Positions 25,538-33,801 of a stretch of DNA of 64,000 nucleotides are shown here, piece by piece. Every line of letters starts with the position of its first letter. Within the stretch, counting starts at the first letter, position 1. The DNA is from Desulfogranum marinum. Its GTDB lineage: Bacteria; Desulfobacterota; Desulfobulbia; Desulfobulbales; Desulfobulbaceae. The notes under the pieces were generated by a model that was given only the letters and a program-made list of their open reading frames with translations, searched no databases and was not told where the DNA came from. The stretch covers positions 1-64,000 of the forward strand of contig NZ_JAFFQD010000020.1 in the NCBI RefSeq assembly GCF_016918565.1, written 5' to 3'. The translations under genes and the position numbers were made by a program.

Positions 25538-27069
25538 GTCTCTATTCACGTTCAATTGTCGCTACCGGGCACCATCTGGTGAGTAAGGCAGCTGCCACCG
25601 TCCTTGAGGGTGGTGGTAATGCCTTTGATGCAGCAGTTGCGGCTGGTTTTGCTGGGGCCGTAGTGGAGCCGTGCCTGACCAGTCTTGGCGGCGGTGGTTT
25701 TCTTTTAGCTCGAACCAGCGGGAAGCACCGGCCGCTACAGGAAATTTTCTTTGATTTTTTTGTTGATACCCCAGGCAGAGGGTTGTGCGAAATTCCCGAG
25801 CCCCATTTTTTTCCGGTAACCGTTGCCTTTGGGGGGTCTGATCAGGATTTTAACATCGGCCTTGGCTCCGTGGCTGTGCCCGGAATACTGAAAGGGCTGC
25901 TGCATGTACATGACCGACTCGGCTATATGGACTTACGAGATGTCCTGCAGCCTGCACTGCATTTGGCAAAAGGGCACGTACTCAATGATTTTCAAAGTGT
26001 TTTCATGCAGCTCCTGTATCCGATCCTGACCCTGAGTGAAACCGGAAAAAGGTTGTACGAACCCGAGGGCACGTATCTCACAGAAGGTGACACCCTGCTA
26101 AATGCTGAACTGGCTGGATTCCTTGAACAGGTCGGAGAAGATCAGGGACGCAGCTTTTACGAAGGTGACATTGCCCAAGCAATTGTCCGCGACATGCGGG
26201 AAGGGGAAGGACTGCTGACCCTGAAAGATCTTGCAGCCTATAAGGTGATCGAGCGAAAACCACTGCAGGTCGGATATGGCGAGCACACTCTGCTTACAAG
26301 CCCTCCTCCTTCATTTGGGGGCACACTGATTGCCCTTTCCCTTGCTCTGCATCAACAAGTAGAGGAGAAATACCCTTTTGGGTCGAGTCACTATCTTTTG
26401 CAGACAACAGCCATCATGCAGGAAGTGGAACGGCTCAGAGAACAGGGGTGGATAACGGCGCATAAACTCGAACAATTAATGGACTCAGCGCAGCTCGAAC
26501 AGGCTGCCCGCAGTGTGCGGCTTTTTTCCCGTGGAACAACCCATGTCAGTATTGCCGACAGAGATGGTAATGTAGCCTCGATGACCTGCTCCAACGGAGA
26601 GGGCTCTGGCTATTTTGCCCCTGGAACAGGGATTATGCTCAATAATATGATGGGGGAGGACGACCTCCATCCGGATGGGTTTCATGCCGCTCCCCCCGGT
26701 GAAAGGGTAGGCTCGATGATGTCGCCATCGCTTTTGTTGGATGCGGAAGGAGCGGTCAAGTTGGTTATGGGCAGTGGAGGTTCAAAACGGATCCGGACAG
26801 CCATCACCCAGGTTCTGACCCAGATCGTTGATCATGAGCGCGAAGTTCAACAGGCGGTAGAAGCTCCGCGTTTATACTGGGATGGCGAGTTACTCCAGGT
26901 GGAGCCGGGTTTTGCAGCTGATGTTATTGACGCAGTCGGCAAACAGGTAAAGGTTAATTGCTGGAAAGAACAGAGCGTTTATTTTGGAGGTGTACATACG
27001 GTGGTGCCTGGAAAAACAGGTGTTGGTGATCCTCGTCGAGGCGGTGCAGCCATAGTGGTGGAAAAATGA
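25534..27069 (+). CDS. ggt: Gamma-glutamyltransferase, cytoplasmic form
   Basis: Cleaves or transfers gamma-glutamyl groups from glutathione and related amides. The precursor has 511 residues, a little short for the family, and lacks a signal peptide, since the N-terminus MSLYSRSIVATGHHL leads straight into the family sequence. Residues 21-60 include the GGGNAFDAAVA and TSLGGGGF stretches. Autocleavage and catalysis use the threonine of GTTHVS: T335 in SRGTTHVSIADRDG. MTCSNGEGSGYFAPGTGI and MSPSLLL follow, with GSGGSKRIRTAITQVL near 410. It overlaps ybdK (ATGA) and yejB (ATGA). Lack of a signal is unusual for a typical periplasmic GGT and fits cytoplasmic action on imported peptides. Confidence 0.9.
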   Translation: MSLYSRSIVATGHHLVSKAAATVLEGGGNAFDAAVAAGFAGAVVEPCLTSLGGGGFLLARTSGKHRPLQEIFFDFFVDTPGRGLCEIPEPHFFPVTVAFGGSDQDFNIGLGSVAVPGILKGLLHVHDRLGYMDLRDVLQPALHLAKGHVLNDFQSVFMQLLYPILTLSETGKRLYEPEGTYLTEGDTLLNAELAGFLEQVGEDQGRSFYEGDIAQAIVRDMREGEGLLTLKDLAAYKVIERKPLQVGYGEHTLLTSPPPSFGGTLIALSLALHQQVEEKYPFGSSHYLLQTTAIMQEVERLREQGWITAHKLEQLMDSAQLEQAARSVRLFSRGTTHVSIADRDGNVASMTCSNGEGSGYFAPGTGIMLNNMMGEDDLHPDGFHAAPPGERVGSMMSPSLLLDAEGAVKLVMGSGGSKRIRTAITQVLTQIVDHEREVQQAVEAPRLYWDGELLQVEPGFAADVIDAVGKQVKVNCWKEQSVYFGGVHTVVPGKTGVGDPRRGGAAIVVEK

Positions 27070-28112
27070 GCTGGTATATTTTTAAACGAGTGCTGCTTAT
27101 GATTCCCACCTTGTTTGGGGTCATGCTGATCACCTTTACTGTGACGCAGTTTGTACCCGGTGGTCCGGTGGAACGGATGATGGCCGAACTTGAAGGGCAG
27201 GGCAATGGAGGCGAAGTAAAAACCGGTGTCGGTTTATACCAGGGAGATCGAGGCCTGGACCAAGACAGGGTAGAACAGCTAAAACAGTTGTATGGTTTTG
27301 ATAAACCGCCGGTCGAGCGTTTTTGGGAAATGATGAAAAATTATCTGGTGTTTGATTTCGGCCAATCCTATTATCATCACCAAAGTGTGGTCCAGCTGGT
27401 TGTATCCAAATTACCTGTGTCCATGTCGTTAGGCTTGTGGTCTTTTTTCCTGGTTTACTCCATCTGTATCCCCTTAGGAATCAGTAAGGCTGTCCGCGAC
27501 GGTTCATCCTTTGATGTAATCACCAGCTCCGTTATTCTCGTCGGCTACGCAATTCCCGGCTTTGTGCTGGGTATTGTCTTGATTGTGTTATTTGGCGGCG
27601 GCAGTTTCTGGAGTATCTTTCCGTTGCGTGGTCTTGTTTCAGATAATTGGCAGGAGTTGTCTGTGATGGCGAAAATTCTTGATTATCTCTGGCACATGGT
27701 GCTGCCGATTATCGCCTCGACTGTAGGCAGCCTTGCCGTGATGACGCTGTTGACAAAAAATTCTTTTCTGGAAGAAATCAGGAAACAATATGTGATGACA
27801 GCCTGGGCCAAGGGACTTTCAGAGAATCAGGTACTGTATAAGCATGTTTTTCGTAATGCCATCATTCCTATAATTACCGGCTTTCCCGGATCCTTTATTA
27901 CTGCTTTTTTTACCGGGAGCCTCTTGATCGAAACTATTTTTTCCCTGGACGGCATGGGACTGCTGGCCTACGAATCTGTGTTAAACAGGGATTACCCCGT
28001 AGTACTGGGGACCCTTTATTTTTTCACAATTATTGGTCTGCTCTCCAGGTTGCTTTCAGATTTGAGTTATGTGCTGGTGGATCCTCGTATCAGCTTTGAT
28101 GGGATGTCGTAG
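27066..28112 (+). CDS. yejB: ABC transporter permease YejB
   Basis: A 348-residue inner-membrane permease of the dipeptide/oligopeptide family, close to E. coli YejB by order and sequence: N-terminal membrane helix (about 8-28) with QFVPGGPVE, a periplasmic insert with RGLDQDRVEQLKQLYGFDKP, five further helices and the EAA-type ATPase-coupling loop near AWAKGLSENQVLYKHVFRNA. It ends VDPRISFDGM. It overlaps ggt by four bases and lies one base before yejE. The E. coli YejABEF system imports peptides such as microcin C. The binding protein YejA and ATPase YejF are not in this operon. Confidence 0.92.
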   Translation: MSWYIFKRVLLMIPTLFGVMLITFTVTQFVPGGPVERMMAELEGQGNGGEVKTGVGLYQGDRGLDQDRVEQLKQLYGFDKPPVERFWEMMKNYLVFDFGQSYYHHQSVVQLVVSKLPVSMSLGLWSFFLVYSICIPLGISKAVRDGSSFDVITSSVILVGYAIPGFVLGIVLIVLFGGGSFWSIFPLRGLVSDNWQELSVMAKILDYLWHMVLPIIASTVGSLAVMTLLTKNSFLEEIRKQYVMTAWAKGLSENQVLYKHVFRNAIIPIITGFPGSFITAFFTGSLLIETIFSLDGMGLLAYESVLNRDYPVVLGTLYFFTIIGLLSRLLSDLSYVLVDPRISFDGMS

Positions 28113-28113
28113 C

Positions 28114-29151
28114 ATGGACTCGTTCAAACGGAAAAGAAATAGCCTGGCAAGTCGGCGGTGGCGATTATTTCGCAAAAACAAACGGGGATATTATTCTTTG
28201 ATTCTGTTTCTGCTGCTTTTTGTCGCCAGTCTCTTTGCCGAGGTGTTGAGCAATGATAAGCCTCTTCTGGTTCATTATGAGGAGCAGTGGTATTTTCCTT
28301 TGTGGCAATATTATCCTGAAACCGTTTTCGGAGGTGATTTTGAAACGGAAACCGACTACAAAGACCCTTATATACTTGAAAAATTGACAGCGAAAGGTAA
28401 CCAGGTTTTTTTTCCACCTAATCCCCACAGTTATAATTCCATCAATCTTACGCTTAACCGTCCCGTTCCTTCGCCACCGACAAAGCAAAACCTTTTGGGC
28501 ACCGACGACAGGGGGCGGGATGTATTGGCACGGCTGATTTACGGCTTCAGGCTCAGTGTGCTCTTTGGGCTGGCATTGACAACTATCGGGACTTTACTCG
28601 GTATTTTTGCAGGAGCGATGCAAGGGTATTTTGGCGGCAGGCTGGATCTGTTTTTTCAGCGTTTTATTGAAATATGGGGTTCTATGCCTGAACTCTATCT
28701 GTTAATTATCTTTGCCTCTATCTTTAAGCCCAGCGTTGCTCTGCTTCTCATATTGCTCTCCCTTTTTGGCTGGATGGGGCTTTCTGATTATGTACGGGCG
28801 GAGTTTCTCAAAGGACGAAATATGGAATATGTAAAGGCTGCCAAAGCTTTGGGGGTCGGCAATATAACCATTATGTATCGCCACCTGTTACCAAACGGCA
28901 TGACACCGGTCATTACCTTTCTCCCTTTTCGAATGTCCGGCGCTATTTTAGCCCTTACCAGTTTGGACTTTTTAGGACTTGGAGTGCCGCCTTCCACGCC
29001 AAGTCTCGGCGAACTTTTGGCCCAAGGCAAGGCAAACATTGATGCATGGTGGTTGTCGCTTTCCACTTTTGTGGTGCTGGTAGGCACGCTTATTCTGCTG
29101 ATTTTTATCGGCGAAGCCCTTCGAGAGGCCTTTGATCCGAGAAAACAATAA
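28114..29151 (+). CDS. yejE: ABC transporter permease YejE
   Basis: A 345-residue partner permease of YejB. After a basic start (about 1-25) the first helix is followed by a large periplasmic domain (about 45-115, with LSNDKPLLVHYEEQWYFPLWQYYPE and a TDDRGRD motif at its end), as in E. coli YejE. Later blocks are RFIEIWGSMPELYLLI and the coupling loop EYVKAAKALGVGNITIMYRHLLPNGM. The ATG at 28114 directly follows the yejB stop; a longer reading from 28069 would run into yejB and is rejected. It is the last gene of the operon, ending 38 bp before a terminator shared with the opposing gene. Confidence 0.92.
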   Translation: MDSFKRKRNSLASRRWRLFRKNKRGYYSLILFLLLFVASLFAEVLSNDKPLLVHYEEQWYFPLWQYYPETVFGGDFETETDYKDPYILEKLTAKGNQVFFPPNPHSYNSINLTLNRPVPSPPTKQNLLGTDDRGRDVLARLIYGFRLSVLFGLALTTIGTLLGIFAGAMQGYFGGRLDLFFQRFIEIWGSMPELYLLIIFASIFKPSVALLLILLSLFGWMGLSDYVRAEFLKGRNMEYVKAAKALGVGNITIMYRHLLPNGMTPVITFLPFRMSGAILALTSLDFLGLGVPPSTPSLGELLAQGKANIDAWWLSLSTFVVLVGTLILLIFIGEALREAFDPRKQ

Positions 29152-29189
29152 CAAGGGCGGAGGAAAATAAGGCGGAAGTACTACAAAAA

Positions 29190-29221
29190 AAAAGGAGACG
29201 GCTAACATGCCATCTCCTTTT
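29190..29221. terminator. Bidirectional terminator between yejE and the minus-strand cluster
   Basis: AAAAGGAGA (29190-29198) pairs with TCTCCTTTT (29213-29221), plus GGC/GCC inside with one mismatch and a six-base loop. The A run on one side and T run on the other let it act for both converging transcripts. Confidence 0.8.
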
Positions 29222-29253
29222 GTATTAAAGGTCGAATTGATTTTTATGGAAAA

Positions 29254-31815
29254 TCAGCCCGCAGGTGGAACTTTTTTCAGCTCATCCCGCAATTGATTAA
29301 ACTCGTCCTGGATCATGTCTTTAATCAGCCGTAGCTCGGATTGAGGGGAAAGAGAGGGTGTCACTTTTTCGCTTACAGGCTGTGGCGTAGGTGTAGCCGT
29401 GGGGAGAACAAGCCCTGGTTGTGTAGATTGGGCAATCGTTGCCACGGCTTCGGTCTGCCACCCCAGATACTGTTCCATGGCGTTGGTCATATCTTCGCTG
29501 GAGAGAGATGGGCGACTCAGCTGTTCAAAAAGAACATTGACCACTTTCTCTGTCGCTGCAAGATCGATAAACCTGCTGTGTACCAGTTGGTCAATAATCC
29601 CGCCCATGAGTCGTACAAGGACTTTTTCTTCAGTTCCTTGTTCAACATCTTTGAGTTCTGTTATAAGCTTTGCTGCCTCTGCAATCCCTTCATCTGTTGG
29701 TGCTCTCACCGTACTTGGAAGAACTGCCCCCAATGCTGCCAGGTATACTTCTTTTTCTTCTTTAACCGGAGCAGGGGGTGTCTCTTCTTGTTCGGCGGGC
29801 TGAGTTTCAGAGAAGGCAGGTAGAGGAGAGGTGAGTTCCAAGCCAGGTTCCTCTTCATCATCTTCACTTGCATCAAAAAAGAAATCGAGCTGTTCTTCGA
29901 GTTCATTCTCTTGATCAGCGTTTTGCTGGGCAGCGAGGTTTGTTGGGGCCGTGGCTGCACTCAGTGCTGAATCAAGCAGCTCTCTTTCTTTATCTTCTTG
30001 CTCAAAGAAATCCAGTGTATCTTCGAAGTTTTCCTCTGCATCGCCGACGGTGGTGTCTGGTAAGGAGGCTTCATCGTCGTCTTCATCAAAAAAGAAATCC
30101 AGTTTTTCCTCAATATCGCCTAGAGGCGACTGCGATAATGATTCCATAGATTCATCTATGGAAAAGCCCTGTTCATCAGAGCTGTCAGCAAGGGCCGGGA
30201 TTATACCACTCTCTTGTTCATCAATATGAAGTGGTGGTTCCGTCTCAGCATCCGTACCGCTGTCTTTTTCGGAGAAAAAACTGTCCAATTCACTTTCAAT
30301 GTCAAGGTCAAGCTCTTCCTCTTTCTCTCCAGCTTCAGCAGCCCCTTCGGCATCAGTTGAAAAATCAAAATTTGCAAGCGCAACATCAAGGGGTTCTTCA
30401 TCAGCAAGAGCCGGTTCCGGCTCGTTATCAGAGGCTGTTACTGTTTCTTGTTCAGCATCATCGCCGAAGATGTCATTATCAAAGAGTTTGTCGAGTTGAT
30501 CATTGAGGTCGCTTTGCGCTGGAACATCGAGCGGCTCTGTGTCTTCGTTAAAACCAAATATTTCATCTGATTCAGATAACGCGGGGGCAAGGTCCCGTTT
30601 AGATCGTAGTTCAGTTTCAATATATTCGTCAGCAACATTATTGCTGATTGGATGAATTGCATCAGGGGATAAAATTTCGTCGGGATACTTTGTGTCGGAA
30701 GTTTCCATTGCCGGAGAATGTTCCACAGGAAAAAGCTCATCAAGTTCAGCTTCTATATTCCCTGGATAGTCTTCAGCGGCCTCTGTTGTTTGTTCTGCGG
30801 TAAATTCCTGCAGAGATTGAACCGGGGACACATCTGGCGAAGGTTCAGGTGCTGGTTCGGTAGGGGCCATTTCCTCGACAAGGCCATCAACAATTTGTTC
30901 AGATGGGGGCGACGGCTGTTCGACAATAAGAGCTTTTAGAGCATTGAGGCGGCCTATGCGGTCAACCAGCAAGGCTTGTAACTGATGTTTATCTCGTTTG
31001 TCTGCATCAACATAAAGGACCTGCTCAAGTCCTTCGGCAAAGGCATGGAGAAGCGTAAACGATTCAGGGTGGGCAGCAGCCCCGGATTCACTGATATATT
31101 CACCCAGTGCACGTAACCCCTGAACAAGTACCATTGCCGGTTTGTCGTCTGCCAGTACTTGGTGAAAGTGATCCAATTGCATGGAAAATTGCTGCAGACT
31201 TTCTTCCGTTACTTCCCAGTCCAAGCTTAAAATACTTGCCTTGAGCAGTTTCAGGTGGTCCTTTTCCGTATGATTGATGACCTGTTTTTCTTCAGCATCA
31301 TCTTGGAGGAGGACCGGTTTTTCCATAGCAGTTACAACAGGTGCGCTTTCGTCTCCCTGATTCACCTGATACTGCAGAATACGGAACTTACGGACATCAC
31401 CCTTTAAGAGTAATGCAATTTCCTCTTGGGTAATATTTTCAGAAGAGGTGATTTTTTCGAAGTTATAATAAAAGGTAAGGAGCAGCTTAATAGCATTTGG
31501 GTGGGCGTAAGCGCCTTTGCTACCAATATAACGGCCTATCTTGTCTAATCCTTGCAAGTAAACTTCGGCAACTTTATCATCTTGCCACTGTTCCTGGAGC
31601 AGCTGTACCTCATCGGTGAGTTCCTGAAGAATTTCATCGTTGATTTCCCAGTCAAGGGAAAGGATAATGGATTTCAGGCGGGTCAGTATCGAGTCGTCTT
31701 CACTGGAAAACTCGAAAAGGTCCACATCTCCGGTATCAAAGGATTCATCAGCAAAAAGCGTCAGATCCTCATATTCATCAAAGCTGTTATTGTGTTTTTC
31801 CTGGGAATTTTTCAT
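29254..31815 (-). CDS. Large acidic protein with two homologous N-terminal domains and six LDxFF-type motifs
   Basis: An 853-residue, very acidic cytoplasmic protein that I do not recognise. Two related helical units (about residues 43-150 and 186-300) share a pattern: LKxxILSLDWE, then DK...LQGLxxxGxYI...GAxAHP. A disordered acidic region (300-685) carries six copies of a short motif of the form (I/L/F)E..LD.(F/L)F(D/E): 354-362, 437-445, 506-514, 568-576, 597-605 and 639-647. A C-terminal helical domain (about 686-800) is followed by a proline-rich stretch and a terminal coiled coil (825-848). It is 195 bp after the MglA-like gene on the same strand, so it is a likely effector or scaffold of that GTPase. 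Confidence 0.75.
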   Translation of the reverse strand: MKNSQEKHNNSFDEYEDLTLFADESFDTGDVDLFEFSSEDDSILTRLKSIILSLDWEINDEILQELTDEVQLLQEQWQDDKVAEVYLQGLDKIGRYIGSKGAYAHPNAIKLLLTFYYNFEKITSSENITQEEIALLLKGDVRKFRILQYQVNQGDESAPVVTAMEKPVLLQDDAEEKQVINHTEKDHLKLLKASILSLDWEVTEESLQQFSMQLDHFHQVLADDKPAMVLVQGLRALGEYISESGAAAHPESFTLLHAFAEGLEQVLYVDADKRDKHQLQALLVDRIGRLNALKALIVEQPSPPSEQIVDGLVEEMAPTEPAPEPSPDVSPVQSLQEFTAEQTTEAAEDYPGNIEAELDELFPVEHSPAMETSDTKYPDEILSPDAIHPISNNVADEYIETELRSKRDLAPALSESDEIFGFNEDTEPLDVPAQSDLNDQLDKLFDNDIFGDDAEQETVTASDNEPEPALADEEPLDVALANFDFSTDAEGAAEAGEKEEELDLDIESELDSFFSEKDSGTDAETEPPLHIDEQESGIIPALADSSDEQGFSIDESMESLSQSPLGDIEEKLDFFFDEDDDEASLPDTTVGDAEENFEDTLDFFEQEDKERELLDSALSAATAPTNLAAQQNADQENELEEQLDFFFDASEDDEEEPGLELTSPLPAFSETQPAEQEETPPAPVKEEKEVYLAALGAVLPSTVRAPTDEGIAEAAKLITELKDVEQGTEEKVLVRLMGGIIDQLVHSRFIDLAATEKVVNVLFEQLSRPSLSSEDMTNAMEQYLGWQTEAVATIAQSTQPGLVLPTATPTPQPVSEKVTPSLSPQSELRLIKDMIQDEFNQLRDELKKVPPAG

Positions 31816-31890
31816 AACCTGACCGATGTTTGAGTATCACGTATCCCCTGTTTAGGCTCCAAGCAAAAATACCTTACGCATCCAGCTTGA

Positions 31891-31974
31891 CTTTTTATCC
31901 GTTTTCTTCGTTGTGTCAAGGCTTACATAGCTCGTTATGCACGCCTTAACCCGCCTTGATGGCGAATAAAAAAG
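31891..31974. repeat. Hairpin-forming repeat in the GTPase-effector gap
   Basis: CTTTTTATCCG (31891-31901) pairs imperfectly with CGAATAAAAAAG (31963-31974), and inside GTCAAGGC (31915-31922) pairs with GCCTTGAT (31953-31960). It lies in the 195-bp gap between two minus-strand genes and could be a small mobile repeat or an attenuating hairpin. Confidence 0.4.
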
Positions 31975-32010
31975 AGGCGCAATTTCAATAACTTGCTTTT
32001 ACCTGTTGCC

Positions 32011-32616
32011 TCACTGCAACTTTTTCTGGATTGATACGACGGTTGAAGATATTATTTTTTTTAGTGTTTCCGCTACATTGTAGCCAGTCAGCGCGCTGCC
32101 TTCAAATGAGGGAACCTTGAGTTTTGAGTTAAGATCCTTTTCTAATATAGAAATAGGTAGAATAGGAATTCCCTGATTTCGCAGGTCTACCTTATTATAT
32201 TGTAGAACAAGCGGTATCCGGAAGATAGATTCTTTATAGTCCCGCAGGTTTTCGTGGAGTTGGTTAAGGGAACGAATATTTTTTTCCCGCATCTGTTCCT
32301 GGGCATCTGCGACAAAAACAATCCCATCCACGCCCTTTAAAACCAGTTTTCGGGTGGCATTATATTTTACCTGCCCTGGTACGGTATAAAGCTGAATTTT
32401 CAATTCATACCCTTTAATCTGTCCCATATTAAAAGGGAGGAAATCAAAAAAAAGGGTACGATCTCCATGGGTCTTCAGGCTGACCATCTCAGACTGGATT
32501 TGCTTGGAAAATTTTCGATTAATGTATTCCAGGTTGGTTGTCTTGCCCCCACGGCCGGGGCCATAGTACACAATTTTGACCTGGACGATTTTTTCTCTGA
32601 GGTTTATGAAGCTCAA
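32011..32616 (-). CDS. MglA-like small GTPase
   Basis: A 201-residue Ras-like GTPase of the bacterial MglA group. The P-loop is GPGRGGKT (19-26), followed by a RTLFFDFLP stretch (53-61), the switch II TVPGQ (78-82) and the specificity motif NKVD (141-144); KIVYYGPG and LVLKGVDGIVFVADAQ are close to MglA. MglA proteins act as polarity switches with a roadblock protein as GTPase activator. The start is taken as TTG at 32614-32616 because AGGAG lies six bases before it and MSFINLREKI is the family start; an ATG at 32661 would add foreign residues. It sits between the roadblock gene (87 bp upstream) and the large acidic protein. Confidence 0.88.
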   Translation of the reverse strand: MSFINLREKIVQVKIVYYGPGRGGKTTNLEYINRKFSKQIQSEMVSLKTHGDRTLFFDFLPFNMGQIKGYELKIQLYTVPGQVKYNATRKLVLKGVDGIVFVADAQEQMREKNIRSLNQLHENLRDYKESIFRIPLVLQYNKVDLRNQGIPILPISILEKDLNSKLKVPSFEGSALTGYNVAETLKKIISSTVVSIQKKLQ

Positions 32617-32703
32617 AATTATCTCCTGCAGCCAGTTGGTACGAACATAAGTAAGAGGCAATGCATGATATGGATGGTTTCAGGACAAAAGGAATGCCTT
32701 TGA

Positions 32704-33096
32704 TTAACCCCAGAGTTTCTGGATACGTTCAATAGTCTCTACAACGTTGAGGCGCAGAAAACCAAGGGATATATTTTTACCGAACATGGTAATTAAAAGG
32801 AGTTCGTCGTCAATTTTTGAGAAATGAATATTGCAGTCCGTGCCCTTATGAAAAAGGAGTGAGAATTCCTGCTCACCTACCAGCTTCGCCATGGCATCAA
32901 CTGTTGCAAAGTTACCTGCAGCAAGGGCTGCAAAGGAGTACACATCATACTTTGAAGTGCCATTATCCTTGGCAGTGATGATGTTGCCTGCCATATCTAT
33001 AATAATGACACAATCGACACCGATCTTGATGAGTTTTTCGGTCAGGATTGCGTCTATTTTTTCAAGCTGTTCCTGGCTAACAACTCCATAATTCAT
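32704..33096 (-). CDS. Roadblock/LC7-domain protein (MglB-like)
   Basis: A 130-residue protein made of one Roadblock/LC7 domain, the fold of MglB, which dimerises and stimulates GTP hydrolysis by MglA. Pattern: a helix at the start, then VDCVIIIDMAGNIIT, the FAALAAGNFATVDAMAKLVGE helix, and the strands ELLLITMFGKNISLGFLRL. The start ATG (33094-33096) has GAGGTAGC upstream. It is the first gene of the roadblock-GTPase-acidic protein set; the FlhB-like gene lies 249 bp upstream. That gap (33097-33345) is AT-rich and shows no strong hairpin. Confidence 0.88.
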   Translation of the reverse strand: MNYGVVSQEQLEKIDAILTEKLIKIGVDCVIIIDMAGNIITAKDNGTSKYDVYSFAALAAGNFATVDAMAKLVGEQEFSLLFHKGTDCNIHFSKIDDELLLITMFGKNISLGFLRLNVVETIERIQKLWG

Positions 33097-33345
33097 ATTG
33101 CTACCTCGTGCACGTCAAAGCTATTTATAATAAAGTGTGAAAAATAGTAGTGTTACAATTACAACGAGTATACGCTAGAAAAAAAGATATATGAAGCGGT
33201 TTTTGCTGATTCTTCTTTTTTCTCACCCGTGGGAACCAATTTTTATGGTAGGACTTTTTAAGGCTGTAAAAAGGGGCAGGGCGAGAAGCTGTTTTTTTTT
33301 TTGAGATGGGCACCGGAAAAACACTTTTTAGAGGAGGTAACACCC

Positions 33346-33660
33346 TTATTTTTTTACCTTATTTTCAGGGGCAAGTGGCTCGAGCTTTTGCTTGAATTTT
33401 GTATTCACCGAGTAGACAAAGGCAAGCACTTCCGCCACTGTTTGATATAATTCAGGCGGGAGCTCTTCGCCAACGGGTACCTTGGCCAGGAGTTCAACCA
33501 GGTCTGGATCTTTTTTTATATATATGCCTGCTTTTTCTGCAGATTCTATGATATTGCGCGCAACAACACCTTTCCCTGACGCCACCACCTCAGGAGCTGA
33601 ACCTTTCTGTTCATCGTAGCGCAAGGCTACGGCTTTTTCACGTTTGTCTGAAGTTGTCAT
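33346..33660 (-). CDS. FlhB C-terminal-domain paralogue (FhlB-like)
   Basis: A 104-residue soluble protein that corresponds to the cytoplasmic export-switch domain of FlhB, without membrane part and without an NPTH cleavage site. It aligns with FlhB of this window from its residue 274: AVALRYDEQKGSAPEVVA against AVAIKYNAETMDAPEVIA, and the ends TVAEVLAFVYSVN and TVAEILAYVYSLK match. Such proteins (FhlB, YlqH) can replace or tune the FlhB C-domain in the flagellar export gate. It is immediately downstream of the FliK-like gene on the same strand, which is the expected partner in hook-length control. Confidence 0.88.
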   Translation of the reverse strand: MTTSDKREKAVALRYDEQKGSAPEVVASGKGVVARNIIESAEKAGIYIKKDPDLVELLAKVPVGEELPPELYQTVAEVLAFVYSVNTKFKQKLEPLAPENKVKK

Positions 33661-33683
33661 GAATTTTTTTGCGAAAATATTAA

Positions 33684-33764
33684 GTAGGATGGATGAGCGT
33701 AGCGCTTATCCACCGATGTTACCGTTCAGAATCAGCGTGGATGCGCTGCGCTTAGCCACCCTAC
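33684..33764. repeat. Palindromic intergenic repeat
   Basis: GTAGGATGGATGAGCGTAGC at 33684-33703, continuing to a TATCCACC, is mirrored by GTGGATGCGCTGCGCTTAGC and CCACCCTAC ending at 33764. Variants of the GTAGGxTGGxxxAGCGxAGCGCATCCACC type are widespread intergenic repeats. It separates fhlB and the FliK-like gene. Confidence 0.6.
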
Positions 33765-33801
33765 GTCCGACGTACTGAGCAGCCCGCGGTCGAAAAAACG
33801 G

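Noticed and set aside
25534-27069. GGT as a different Ntn hydrolase such as a cephalosporin acylase
   Set aside because: The TTHVS nucleophile and GSGGSKRIRT region fit gamma-glutamyltransferase, and the neighbour YbdK is a gamma-glutamyl ligase; acylase activity cannot be excluded but is less likely.
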